In this document: piece by piece, positions 24,505 through 33,088 of the stretch | Numbering within the stretch: position 1 is the first letter of the stretch | Layout: each line of letters opens with the position of its first letter | Assembly: GCA_002430125.1 (NCBI GenBank) | Contig: DJBQ01000081.1 | Coordinates: 1,530-41,093 of the forward strand | Direction of reading: 5' to 3' | DNA from: Rhodobacterales bacterium UBA5972 | Lineage (GTDB): Bacteria > Pseudomonadota > Alphaproteobacteria > Rhodobacterales > Rhodobacteraceae | DNA: 39,564 nucleotides | Program-made: the position numbers and the translations under genes | The notes under the pieces: model-generated | The model's input: the letters and a program-made list of their open reading frames with translations, nothing else | Databases searched by the model: none | Told to the model about the DNA's origin: nothing

Positions 24505-25197
24505 TTAGAGATCAAGGATCAGTGGAGCATGATCGCTGAGGTGCAGCCAGTCGTCAGGGTCGCCAAGGGCAAAGGACTTAGGCGTTCGCGTGGTATGCGC
24601 GAATATGTAATCAAGGTGATAAGGTTTGGCTTGATTTCGGTGCAGCCAGAATGTGGCGTCAGGTTCAGAGCCATGCTCGTGGTCGTTGAGGCGGTGATAA
24701 AGGCTGGAAAATCCACGCCGCGCCAACCGGCGAACAAGCTCGACATGGTGCTTGCCGTTTTGCTTGAACACCGGGCTTGAGTTGAAATCGCCCAGCAGCA
24801 ACGTGCTTCGCTTCAAGGGTTTCGCGTAATGATCCAGGGCTCTGAGGCTGTGGGCGACATAACTGTCGCTTTGGCGTTTTTCGGCCTGTGTCCAGAAAGC
24901 CAGCAGATCAAAAGCATCATCTGCAGAAGTCACATTCACTGGGGCGATAAAGCGATGCGCCGGGTCGTGGTTGCGCTTGAGCTTTAGTCGGATGCCGTCG
25001 CGCGCAAAAATACCAAGGCCTTTGGCGGGGTTTTTGCCAATCCAGACGTGGTTCGGCCACGGCATCACAGCCTTTTTCGCCTGCAAAAAAGCCGGGCTTT
25101 CGCTTTCCGGGATCACCAGAATGTCAGGGTTCAGCGCTGCAAGCACCGTGAATTTGTGCCGGAACGCCATTTGGCAGTTCCAGGCAATGATCCGCAT
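24505..25197 (-). CDS. Endonuclease/exonuclease/phosphatase-fold protein
   Basis: A 230-residue EEP-superfamily protein. Metal-site motifs can be read: MRIIAWNCQM (Asn), ILVIPES (Glu), LLGDFNSSP (Asp, Asn) and SDHAPLILDL at the C-terminus (Asp-His). The frame is open to 25239, but the natural start is the ATG at 25197, 4 bases after the stop of the upstream crotonase gene. It is therefore the last gene of the eight-gene leftward unit 24505-32968. The substrate is unknown (a nuclease or a phosphodiesterase are equally possible), and whether it belongs functionally to the catabolic pathway is unclear. Confidence 0.8.
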   Translation of the reverse strand: MRIIAWNCQMAFRHKFTVLAALNPDILVIPESESPAFLQAKKAVMPWPNHVWIGKNPAKGLGIFARDGIRLKLKRNHDPAHRFIAPVNVTSADDAFDLLAFWTQAEKRQSDSYVAHSLRALDHYAKPLKRSTLLLGDFNSSPVFKQNGKHHVELVRRLARRGFSSLYHRLNDHEHGSEPDATFWLHRNQAKPYHLDYIFAHTTRTPKSFALGDPDDWLHLSDHAPLILDL

Positions 25198-25201
25198 GGC
25201 C

Positions 25202-25987
25202 TTATTTGCCCTTCCAGACCGGATCGCGTTTTTCAGCAAAGGCCCGCGCGCCTTCCAGGTTGTCGGTCGAGCCGTAAAGCGCGTCGACCGAGCGTAAATG
25301 CCGCCCGGTGATCCGGTTCATGCTGTCCTGAAATTTGCTGTCCTCAGCATCGCGCACGATTTCCTTGATCGCTGCGTAAACCAGTGGCGGGCCGCTTGCC
25401 AGTAGCCGCGCCTGTTCCCACGCGCGCGCCATCAGCTGATCGGCTGGCAGGATTTCATTCACAAAACCCCAGCGGTGCGCCTCGACCACATCGAGCCAGC
25501 GCCCGGTCAGCAGCATTTCCATTGCGATGTGATAGGGGATGCGTTTGGGCAGTTTCACGCTGGCGGCGTCCGCAACTGTGCCTGACCGGATTTCCGGCAG
25601 GGCGAATGTGGCATGTTCTGCGGCCAGAATTATATCGGCCGACAAAGCCCATTCCAGCCCGCCACCGCAGCAAATACCGTTGACCGCCGCAATTACCGGT
25701 TTGTTCAGGTCACGCAGTTCCTGCAAACCACCGAACCCGCCAACGCCGTAATCGCCATCAACGGCATCACCACCTGCGGCGGCTTTCAAGTCCCAACCGG
25801 GGCAAAAGAATTTCTGACCCGCGCCGGTGATTATCGCGACACGCAGGGCGGGATCATCGCGGAAATCGGCAAAGATACCGCCCATGATCCGGCTGGTTGC
25901 CAGATCAATCGCGTTGCCTTTGGGGCGATCCAGCGTGACTTCAAGAATGCCACCCTCGCGGCGGGTTTTAACGGGTGTGTCGGTCAT
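25202..25987 (-). CDS. CaiD-like enoyl-CoA hydratase/isomerase (crotonase)
   Basis: A 261-residue crotonase, the exact length of E. coli CaiD (crotonobetainyl-CoA hydratase). Shared features recalled from CaiD are the N-terminal [53 protein letters not shown] (oxyanion hole), and the C-terminal [13 protein letters not shown]. CaiD hydrates crotonobetainyl-CoA to carnitinyl-CoA. The resemblance suggests a substrate of similar kind (trimethylammonium acyl-CoA), but crotonases change substrate readily. The start overlaps the synthetase stop (ATGA); the longer frame to 26044 is not used. In-frame glutamate in the [16 protein letters not shown] region replaces the second E of some hydratases, so isomerase or hydratase activity cannot be fixed. 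Confidence 0.85.
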   Translation of the reverse strand: [261 protein letters not shown]

Positions 25988-28020
25988 GTTAGGTCCTCTC
26001 GTCTTAGCAGAGCATCGCCGGCGACGGCGCGGTTTGGGCCGCATAGCAGCGGGTTTACTTCAACTTCGGCCAAGCCAATGGCGTTATTGATCACGTAATC
26101 CTGCACCGCCATGATCGCAGCCACAATGGCGGATTTATCCGCTGCCGGTTTGCCGCGATAACCGTTCAGCAGTTTTGCAATCTTTAACCGCTCAAGGGCT
26201 GCGCCGATCATTTCAGAGGTCGAGGGCACCAGCAGTGAAGTGCTGTCGTCCAACAACTCGGTCAGAATGCCACCGGCGGCGATTGTCAAAACGAAACCAT
26301 GGGCCGGATCATGGACAACCCCGATCAGCAATTCGGCGACAGTGCCGGTGATCATTTCTTCGATCAGAAAGGATTTGGCAGGCATGGCTGAAGCCGATTT
26401 TTCGACTTCACCGGCTGACATCAGACCAAGCACAACCGCACCAGCCTCGGTTTTATGTGCGATGCCCTCGCCTTTCAGCACCACCGGGAAACCGATTTCG
26501 GCAGCACAGCGCCCGGCTTGTTCCGGACTGTCTGCCCGCAGTGCCTTTGGAACCGCTAGGCCATAATCGGCAAGCATGGTTTTTGCGGTGGCTTCGGGGA
26601 TTAAACCTGGGTTTATCGGCGTGGGGGTCAGAACAAGCGGACCAGCGTCGTCGACCCGCCCCCGCATGACAGCCGCCTCGGTTGCCGCGATGGCTTCGGT
26701 TAAGCCGTTAATGGGGACGACGCCGCCTGCGATCAGGCGCGCGGCGACGTCTTCGGGCATCAGTTCGGCCAGACTGGAAACCATGGCCACATTCGCGCCG
26801 GTTTGCTGGCGGGCCGCCAAAGCAGCAGCGATGGTGCATTCCCAATCGCTTGAATCGCAACGGTCCGCACGTGGAAAATCGACAATCAGCATTGTCAGCG
26901 CCAGCGACGGGTCCATCATTGCAGCCCATGCACGGGTCATGGCAGGCGTGTCACGCCAGATATAGGTGTGGTAATCCAAGGGGTTAGCGAGCGCCACCAT
27001 CGGTCCCAAAGCGGCGCGCAGGTCGGTTTTCTGGGTTGCGTTCAGCGGTGGAAAAGTCACGTTCCGCCCGACTGCCGTATCTGCAATCAACGACGCCTCG
27101 CCGCCGGAACAAGAAATCGAGGCGATCCGGTTTGATGTCAGCGGCCCGTAAACATGCAAAATCTTGAGGGTTTCCAGAAAGTCTGACAACGAGCCGAGGC
27201 GTGGAATTCCCAAGCGCTCCAACAAGGCCTGCGCCCCAGCATCGCCTCCGGCCAGTGACGCCGTATGCGAGATTGTCGCCACCTGTGCCTGCACTGATTT
27301 CCCGACTTTCAATGCGACAATCGGTTTGCCAAGGTCCGCAGCTTTGGCGGCCAGCCGTTCAAAAGCCCGCAGATCACCGAACCCTTCGATATGGAGCCCC
27401 AGTGCTGTCACACGTTCGTCTTGCAAAAGTGCCTCGCCAATTGCCGCGATACCAGTTTGTGCCTGATTTCCGGCCGTCACCACATAGGCCAGCGGCAGGC
27501 CGCGTTTTTGCATGGTGAGGTTGATCGCCATATTGCTGGATTGGGTGATCAGCGCGACCCCGCGTTCGGCTCTGATACCGCCGTGTTGGTCGGGCCATAA
27601 CAGTGCCCCGTCCAGATAATTGATGAAACCATAGCAATTGGGCCCAAGGATCGGCATCGCACCTGCGGCGGCCAATAACTGACGCTGCAATTCGGGGCCT
27701 TGTTCATCCTCGGCTTCGGCCTCTAAGAAGCCGGATGCGAAACAAACGGCCCCCCCAGCGCCGATTGTTGCCAATTCGTGAACAATGTTGATGGTTTGCA
27801 GGCGATTGACCCCGACAAAGCTGACATCCGGTGCTGTTGGAAGGGCTGAAAGCGAGGGGTAGGCTGACAGGCCACCGACCTCGGACGCCTTCGGGTGAAC
27901 CGGCCAGATCGCGCCCTGAAAGCCCATCTTGCGGCATTGTTCAATCACTGAACGGCACCACGCGCCGCCGCCGATGACGGCGATGGTGGATGGTCGAAAC
28001 AGGCGCGACAGGTCGGTCAT
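25984..28020 (-). CDS. NDP-forming acyl-CoA synthetase (acetate-CoA ligase family)
   Basis: A 678-residue single-chain enzyme of the ADP-forming acyl-CoA synthetase superfamily. Domains in order: N-terminal CoA-binding Rossmann (LFRPSTIAVIGGGAW, residues 5-130), two succinyl-CoA-ligase-like domains with the phosphohistidine in ATISHTASLAGGDA, and a C-terminal ATP-grasp domain (FPVVLKGEGIAHKTEAGAVVLG to AEVEVNPLLCGP). It either activates a carboxylic acid at ATP cost or recovers ATP from a CoA thioester. It lies between the PrpD and CaiD-like genes. There is no CoA-transferase gene nearby, so this is the likely CoA-loading or -unloading step. Start: MTDLSRLF at 28020. Confidence 0.9.
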   Translation of the reverse strand: MTDLSRLFRPSTIAVIGGGAWCRSVIEQCRKMGFQGAIWPVHPKASEVGGLSAYPSLSALPTAPDVSFVGVNRLQTINIVHELATIGAGGAVCFASGFLEAEAEDEQGPELQRQLLAAAGAMPILGPNCYGFINYLDGALLWPDQHGGIRAERGVALITQSSNMAINLTMQKRGLPLAYVVTAGNQAQTGIAAIGEALLQDERVTALGLHIEGFGDLRAFERLAAKAADLGKPIVALKVGKSVQAQVATISHTASLAGGDAGAQALLERLGIPRLGSLSDFLETLKILHVYGPLTSNRIASISCSGGEASLIADTAVGRNVTFPPLNATQKTDLRAALGPMVALANPLDYHTYIWRDTPAMTRAWAAMMDPSLALTMLIVDFPRADRCDSSDWECTIAAALAARQQTGANVAMVSSLAELMPEDVAARLIAGGVVPINGLTEAIAATEAAVMRGRVDDAGPLVLTPTPINPGLIPEATAKTMLADYGLAVPKALRADSPEQAGRCAAEIGFPVVLKGEGIAHKTEAGAVVLGLMSAGEVEKSASAMPAKSFLIEEMITGTVAELLIGVVHDPAHGFVLTIAAGGILTELLDDSTSLLVPSTSEMIGAALERLKIAKLLNGYRGKPAADKSAIVAAIMAVQDYVINNAIGLAEVEVNPLLCGPNRAVAGDALLRREDLT

Positions 28021-28078
28021 TATTCCCTCAAAGCGAAAGTTGGCGGCTTTTTGTGACTGTTGCGCCGGCAAAGGTCAA

Positions 28079-29392
28079 TCACGATGAATGACGCCATAAA
28101 TCGGCAACGAAACTGGCTGGATCAGGACAGGTCGAAATCGCCATTACGCGACCAGCAACAGCCGTCGCCGGGGCGGGCAAAAGAGCGATGCAGTCGTCGA
28201 GCTTACGCCTGAGATCATCGCGCCCCAGAGGTCTGGCAAGGCTTCCAAGAACCACGCCTTCGGTGCGTTTCAGAACCTTACCACTGGTCAAATGGACCTC
28301 TATATGGTCCGGGTCATCAGGCGAAAGATCCTCGGGCGACAAGTTTGCAGGCAGTGGTTGCAGGTCGATTTTACGGGCCAGGGCGATAACGTCAGGCCGG
28401 AAAAGGGCTTCGGGCTGAAAATCAGCCAGACCCGGCATGCCGTTCAACAGCGCCGCTGATACGCAGTAAGGTGCTGAAAACCGCGCCTGATCCGGGGTGG
28501 ACGGGATCGGTTGATTGATCACCGCGGCGTTGCGTGGCGGGATGCGCAGAATGACCTTTTCAATAGTGTCGCTGCCCGGCGCTTCGGTGGTTCGGATGTC
28601 CTCGGCCATTTGTAAACTGCGCATCAGATAACCACAGCAGGGTGCCGGTTTGGCGATCAGGCCGTGCTGGATAACCGAAAGCGGTGCACCGGGTTGTGTG
28701 ATTGGGGTTGGGCGATGGCCGTGAAACAGGCCTGCAAAACCTTTAGCGCCAAACACAGCCTCGGACGCATCGGCACCGGCTTTGGCCAGAATTGCGGCAT
28801 CGATCCCACGACGCGCTGCAAAGCCTGCATTAAGGGGTTTGCCCATCGACCCGAATTGCGCCTTCAGTCCGCCAGCCATACCCGTGGCAAGCGATAGGGC
28901 AACAAACGTCTGTTCGGAATTCAGCCGCAACATTGCCGCTGCTGCCGCTGCAGCGCCGATGCCACCCAACGTCGCTGTTGCGTGCCAACCTGCCTCGTAA
29001 TGAGCGGGGTTCACCGTTTCACCCATCCGCGCCATCGCTTCGACACCTGTTACATAGGCGCGAAACAGATCGCTGATGCTGTGCGACCCATCAACCAGCG
29101 CCAGAACCGTCGGCACCATAACGACCGAAGGATGGCCGATACTTGGGACATCATAATCGTCAAAATCAAACGCATGACCCGCCGTGGCAAACGCAAATGC
29201 CCGCCCCGAAACACTATGATCCATCGCCCGCGCCACGCTGAAAGCAGGCGTTGTGAAACCGGCTAGAATGCAGGCGATCGTGTCAATAAATGCGGCCTCG
29301 GTTCGCGCGACAGCCAAATCCGGCAACGCAAACGGCGTGCTGGCCCAGTCGGCAAAGCCCCGCCAATACCTTGCGATTGTGTCGGTGTTCAT
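28079..29392 (-). CDS. MmgE/PrpD family protein
   Basis: A 437-residue member of the MmgE/PrpD family (2-methylcitrate dehydratase, cis-aconitate decarboxylase and relatives). Family marks are TEAAFIDTIACILAGFTTPAFSVARA, HAFDFDDYDVPSIGHPSVVMVPTVLAL (the D-D-x-x-x-x-H active-site region) and GWHATATLGGIGAAAAAAAMLRL. Start MNTDTIARYW at 29392, with GGAG eight bases upstream. In this operon it might dehydrate or decarboxylate an intermediate. The true reaction is unknown; many family members are uncharacterised. Confidence 0.88.
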   Translation of the reverse strand: MNTDTIARYWRGFADWASTPFALPDLAVARTEAAFIDTIACILAGFTTPAFSVARAMDHSVSGRAFAFATAGHAFDFDDYDVPSIGHPSVVMVPTVLALVDGSHSISDLFRAYVTGVEAMARMGETVNPAHYEAGWHATATLGGIGAAAAAAAMLRLNSEQTFVALSLATGMAGGLKAQFGSMGKPLNAGFAARRGIDAAILAKAGADASEAVFGAKGFAGLFHGHRPTPITQPGAPLSVIQHGLIAKPAPCCGYLMRSLQMAEDIRTTEAPGSDTIEKVILRIPPRNAAVINQPIPSTPDQARFSAPYCVSAALLNGMPGLADFQPEALFRPDVIALARKIDLQPLPANLSPEDLSPDDPDHIEVHLTSGKVLKRTEGVVLGSLARPLGRDDLRRKLDDCIALLPAPATAVAGRVMAISTCPDPASFVADLWRHSS

Positions 29393-29409
29393 TGGATGCT
29401 CCAGAACTT

Positions 29410-30573
29410 TTAAGCCCCCAGTGGTCGCAACAACTCGCGGCTGATGATGTGGCGCTGAATTTCGCTGGTGCCTTCCCATATCCGTTCGACCCGTGCGTCG
29501 CGCCAGATGCGTTCCAGCGGCAGATCATCCATCAGGCCCATGCCGCCATGAATCTGGATGGCTTCATCGGCGATAAACGCCAGCACTTCAGTGGATTTCA
29601 GCTTGGCCATCGACATATCGCTTTCGGTGACGCTGCCCTGATCGAACTTCCACGCGGCCTCCCATGTCAGCAGGTTGGCTGCCTTCAGTTCCAGCGCCAT
29701 ATCGGCCAGCTTAAACGACACGCCCTGAAACTTGCCGATCTGCTGGCCGAATTGTTTACGTTCGGCCGCATAAGACACTGCATGGCCCAACGCGCGATCG
29801 GCACGCCCAAGGCAGGTTGCGGCGACTTGCAGGCGGGTCGCGCCCAGCCAGGTGTTCGCCACCTCAAAGCCTTTATGGACTTCGCCCAACAGTGCCGATT
29901 TCGGCAGGCGGCAGTTGTCAAATTCCAGCACCGCGTTGGTATAACCGCGATGGCTGACATTGCGGTATCCGTCACGGACCGAAAAGCCCGGCGTGCCTTT
30001 ATCGACAAAAAATGCCGAGATCAGTTTCTTTTTGCCGCGCGGCGTGTCTTCTTCGCCAGAGGCCATAAAAACAATCGCGAAATCGGCGATATCAGCGTGG
30101 CTGATGAAATGTTTGGTGCCGTTCAGGATGAAGTCATCACCATCTGCCCTCGCACTGGCCGTCATGCCGCGCAGGTCAGATCCGGCCCCCGGTTCGGTCA
30201 TCGCAAGGCAATCCCATTTCTCGCCTTTGATGCAGGGATAAAGGTATCGTTCCTTTTGTTCCTCGGTTCCGGCCAGCAGGATGTTTGACGGGCGGGCAAC
30301 GCAGGTCCAGTGCAAAGCATAATTCGCCCGGCCAAGTTCCTTTTCGTATAAAAGCCATGACAGCGTATCAAGCCCGGCACCGCCGACCTCTTCCGGCATA
30401 TTGGCCGCGTAAAGCCCGGCTGCAATCGCCTTGGCTTGCAGTTCCTTGATCAGATCCATGCGCAGATGGCCGGTGCGTTCGACCTCGGCCTCGTGCGGGT
30501 ACAGTTCTTTTTCGACAAAACTACGTGTCGTGTCGATGATCATCTGTTGTTCTTCAGTCAGGCCGAAATGCAT
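29410..30573 (-). CDS. Acyl-CoA dehydrogenase (CaiA-like)
   Basis: A 387-residue flavoprotein of the acyl-CoA dehydrogenase family. Signatures: CLAMTEPGAGSDLRGM (FAD/substrate), GTKHFISHADIADFAIVF, RKQFGQQIGKFQGVSFKLADM and the C-terminal QIHGGMGLMDDLPLERIWRDARVERIWEGTSEIQRHIISRELL. The catalytic glutamate is expected in the last motif (RIWEGTSE). Its length and sequence are like CaiA, the crotonobetainyl-CoA reductase partner, in agreement with the CaiD-like gene. AAGGA lies 7 bases before the ATG. 17 bases separate it from the PrpD gene. Confidence 0.92.
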   Translation of the reverse strand: MHFGLTEEQQMIIDTTRSFVEKELYPHEAEVERTGHLRMDLIKELQAKAIAAGLYAANMPEEVGGAGLDTLSWLLYEKELGRANYALHWTCVARPSNILLAGTEEQKERYLYPCIKGEKWDCLAMTEPGAGSDLRGMTASARADGDDFILNGTKHFISHADIADFAIVFMASGEEDTPRGKKKLISAFFVDKGTPGFSVRDGYRNVSHRGYTNAVLEFDNCRLPKSALLGEVHKGFEVANTWLGATRLQVAATCLGRADRALGHAVSYAAERKQFGQQIGKFQGVSFKLADMALELKAANLLTWEAAWKFDQGSVTESDMSMAKLKSTEVLAFIADEAIQIHGGMGLMDDLPLERIWRDARVERIWEGTSEIQRHIISRELLRPLGA

Positions 30574-30613
30574 TCTTTTTCCTTGGTGATAGCGAAAGTG
30601 TTAAGGGCTGTGT

Positions 30614-31234
30614 TCAGGTGGCAGCTGTGGGAAGCCCCAAGGCCACGCCCGCCTGTACAACTTGGCCGTCCCATGCCTTGCGGGCGAAAACCGCTTCGAC
30701 CTCGGCGGCGAAACTGTCAAGCGGGTCCATCGGATAATCCGGGTCAAAGCTTGACTGATCCCAGCGTTCACAGAAGTCAACGCAGGCTTGATAATAAGGG
30801 CTGTCCGCATATTTCTGGCGAAGCTCGCGGTCCCAGCCCAAATGATGCGCGTAATAGACCATCTGGAAAATGCCGTGATGTTCGACAACCCAAGTGATTT
30901 CTTCACGCATAAAAGGGCGCATGATTTCAGCCGCGAACTTATCGTGGTTCTGCGGTGCCAATCCGTCGCCAATATCGTGCAACAAGGCCGCGACAACCCA
31001 GTCGCTTTCCGCGCCATCCCGACGCGCGCGGGTTGCCGATTGTAATGCATGCTGCAAGCGGCTGATTTTGTACCCTTCAAGGGTTTCGTCACCCTGTCGC
31101 GCCAATTCGGCCAGCAAGCGCTTGGCGGTCCCCTGATGATAGGGGGCTTCAAGCTTGTGCAGCAGTTCGTATTCTTCGCGGGTTCCGTTCTTCATTTGGG
31201 TGAAGGCCACCTGTTGCCGAGAGGTTTTGGTCAT
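30614..31234 (-). CDS. HD-domain protein, predicted mixed-valent diiron oxygenase (PhnZ/TmpB-like)
   Basis: A 206-residue HD-fold protein. Compared from memory with PhnZ (which oxidatively cleaves 2-amino-1-hydroxyethylphosphonate), ISRLQHALQSATRARRDGAESDWVVAALLHDIGD is clearly similar, and all six diiron ligands are in place: H62 (LQHALQ), H86 and D87 (LLHD), H97 (NHDKFAAE), H120 (VEHH), D159 (ERWDQ). Y55 may match the PhnZ lid tyrosine, although the spacing to H62 is three residues shorter and the PhnZ glutamate is missing. It should therefore be an oxygenase cleaving a C-C, C-P or C-N-adjacent bond in a hydroxylated substrate, not a phosphohydrolase; that is inference. Its start overlaps the stop of the hydroxylase gene (ATGA). 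Confidence 0.8.
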   Translation of the reverse strand: MTKTSRQQVAFTQMKNGTREEYELLHKLEAPYHQGTAKRLLAELARQGDETLEGYKISRLQHALQSATRARRDGAESDWVVAALLHDIGDGLAPQNHDKFAAEIMRPFMREEITWVVEHHGIFQMVYYAHHLGWDRELRQKYADSPYYQACVDFCERWDQSSFDPDYPMDPLDSFAAEVEAVFARKAWDGQVVQAGVALGLPTAAT

Positions 31235-32211
31235 TTTGAATACATCCGTTTCTTGCGTGCCCGCGTTACCGTCGTCGCCTCGTCAGACCCGTCATGGAAG
31301 GTGCCAAACCAACGATCCCACGGCATTTCCTGATTGCCGTAATTGCATTCAAAAAACCGGTGATGCAGCGTGTGATAAAAGGTGCCAAGTGCCAACCGGC
31401 GTTTGTCGCGCACCAGCAAATCTTCGTATCCTGTATGGGTCATCGCCGCCCCTGGCCCCTGATACAGCAGATGATAAATCACATGGATCGGGTGCGAGGC
31501 GACCAGCCAGTGGATGCAGATCGTGGTGAAATACAACAGATGCTCGACAGGGTGCATCGACATGCCCGACCACGGCCCGATATTGATGCTGCGGTGATGC
31601 AGCGTATGAAACCGCGTATACATAAACGGCTGATGCAAAACTCGGTGCGCCCAGTAAAAATGAAACGCTGACCAGACGGGCATCAGTATAATCAACGCGA
31701 TGAACTGCACCGGATTACTGCCAAGCGTAATCGTCGGCACATAGCCATTCGCCATCAGCCACAGCGTGGCCACCTGAAACAGGGTCCAAACGGCAACCCC
31801 GCTGACCATGGTGAAAAACATATTGTCCTTCACCTGATCGGAAAACCGAAATGCGCGGTTGTTGCGCGCCTGATCACGGGCATCGAATTTCAGTGTCAGC
31901 CCCTGACCATTGCGCATATAGAAATACCAGTGCAGCCCGCCCGCCGCGCCAAACATCAGCGCCAGATTGATCAGGTAAGTCTGCGCAATCCAACCAATTG
32001 CCAGCGTTTTACTCGCCTCCAGCGATGGGTAAAGCCATGTCCAGGCGGCAATCGCGATCAACAGCAGCATTACCCGCTCGCTAAGGCTCAGCCAGTTTTT
32101 CCAGAACCAGCGCGCCAGAAACCCGGCATTCGGCGGCCAGCGAAAAATCGACGGATCTTGCAGCGGCAGATCAGGGTGATAATTCCACTGCCCCTTTGGA
32201 TCAGTCGGCAT
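31231..32211 (-). CDS. Membrane fatty-acid-hydroxylase/sterol-desaturase family protein
   Basis: A 326-residue integral membrane diiron protein. The histidine boxes that bind iron are visible: HFYWAHRVLH (HX4H), FHTLHHRS (HXXHH) and a C-terminal FYHTLHHRFFECNYG. Four or more membrane helices occur (for example MLLLIAIAAWTWLYP, YLINLALMFGAAGG, FIALIILMPVW). The family inserts oxygen or desaturates lipids, sterols and other alkyl chains. It overlaps the aldolase gene by 11 bases and the HD-oxygenase gene by 4, so it is very probably co-expressed with both. The physiological substrate is unknown. Confidence 0.9.
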   Translation of the reverse strand: MPTDPKGQWNYHPDLPLQDPSIFRWPPNAGFLARWFWKNWLSLSERVMLLLIAIAAWTWLYPSLEASKTLAIGWIAQTYLINLALMFGAAGGLHWYFYMRNGQGLTLKFDARDQARNNRAFRFSDQVKDNMFFTMVSGVAVWTLFQVATLWLMANGYVPTITLGSNPVQFIALIILMPVWSAFHFYWAHRVLHQPFMYTRFHTLHHRSINIGPWSGMSMHPVEHLLYFTTICIHWLVASHPIHVIYHLLYQGPGAAMTHTGYEDLLVRDKRRLALGTFYHTLHHRFFECNYGNQEMPWDRWFGTFHDGSDEATTVTRARKKRMYSK

Positions 32212-32968
32212 AATCGGACCCTTCGCTGTCCAATATCGCCTTAAGTTCGCTTAAATGTTGGTCGGCTTGTGCGGGATAATCGTCCATCTCGCGCGCGGCT
32301 TTCTCGGCAATCTCATGCGACAGCACCCGCAGTTTTTGCCCGGTCTGCAACGCGCGTATATACGTCTCAGCGGCGCGTTCAAAATAGTAAAGCCGGTTGA
32401 ACGTATCCGCCACGGATGACCCGATAATCATCACGCCGTGATTGCCCATGATCATCACCTTTTTGGACGGATCACTGAATTGCGCGGCGCAACGCTCGCC
32501 TTCTTCTTCAAAGGCCAGCCCGCCATAGTGATCATCGATCACATAACGATTGTAAAAAATCGCGGTGTTCTGATCAATCGGCGGCAGGTTGCTGTCGGCC
32601 AACGACGCCAGCACGGTCGCAAAAATCGAATGCACATGCATCGCACACCGCGCGTGCGGGCAGCGCCGGTGGATCGACCCGTGCAGGCCCCAGGCGGTGG
32701 GATCAGGCGCGCCCGGCATCGCCAATGTGTCCGGATCATTGGCATCCAGATGCAACAGGTCCGAGGCGCGAATTCGGGCAAAATGCACCTGATTGGGGTT
32801 CATCAGAAACTGCGTGCCATCCTCGTTGACCGACAGGCTGAAATGGTTGGCAACCGCTTCGTGCAGGTTCAGCCGTGCTGTCCAGCGAAACGCCGCGGCA
32901 AGGTCAACCCGCTCCTGCCAGAAGTCGATGTTTTTGCCAAAGTCCGGCAGATTTGGTTGCGCAACCAT
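32201..32968 (-). CDS. Class II aldolase/adducin family protein
   Basis: A protein of 255 residues (259 if the ATG at 32980 is used). GGAGG lies 5 bases before 32968, supporting that start. The fold is seen in LNLHEAVANHFSLSVNEDGTQFLMNPNQVHFARIRASDLLHLD, the metal-binding AMHVHSIFATVLAS (H-x-H) and MIMGNHGVMIIGSSVADTFNRLYYFERAAE. Some relatives are true aldolases or epimerases, and many adducin-like bacterial proteins have no assigned reaction. First gene of the leftward eight-gene unit; the 260-base gap before it, down from amtB, must hold its promoter. Confidence 0.87.
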   Translation of the reverse strand: MVAQPNLPDFGKNIDFWQERVDLAAAFRWTARLNLHEAVANHFSLSVNEDGTQFLMNPNQVHFARIRASDLLHLDANDPDTLAMPGAPDPTAWGLHGSIHRRCPHARCAMHVHSIFATVLASLADSNLPPIDQNTAIFYNRYVIDDHYGGLAFEEEGERCAAQFSDPSKKVMIMGNHGVMIIGSSVADTFNRLYYFERAAETYIRALQTGQKLRVLSHEIAEKAAREMDDYPAQADQHLSELKAILDSEGSDYAD

Positions 32969-33088
32969 CAGGGCCTCCATTCCAAGAATTTCCTTGTCAG
33001 TTTAACAGCAAAATCTATGCAGGCATCTCCATCCAGACAAATTTTCGTCGCAAACCGACAAACCCGCGCAGCCCTGAGCCATCATAGC

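Noticed and set aside
24364..24780. 138-codon plus-strand frame
   Set aside because: Spans the end of znuB and the antisense of the EEP gene.
29290..30288. 332-codon plus-strand frame
   Set aside because: Antisense to the acyl-CoA dehydrogenase gene and the start of the PrpD gene.
30614..31234. HD protein as a nucleotide phosphohydrolase or cyclic-di-GMP phosphodiesterase
   Set aside because: The ligand pattern and LQHALQ motif fit the mixed-valent diiron oxygenases better, and the neighbours are catabolic.
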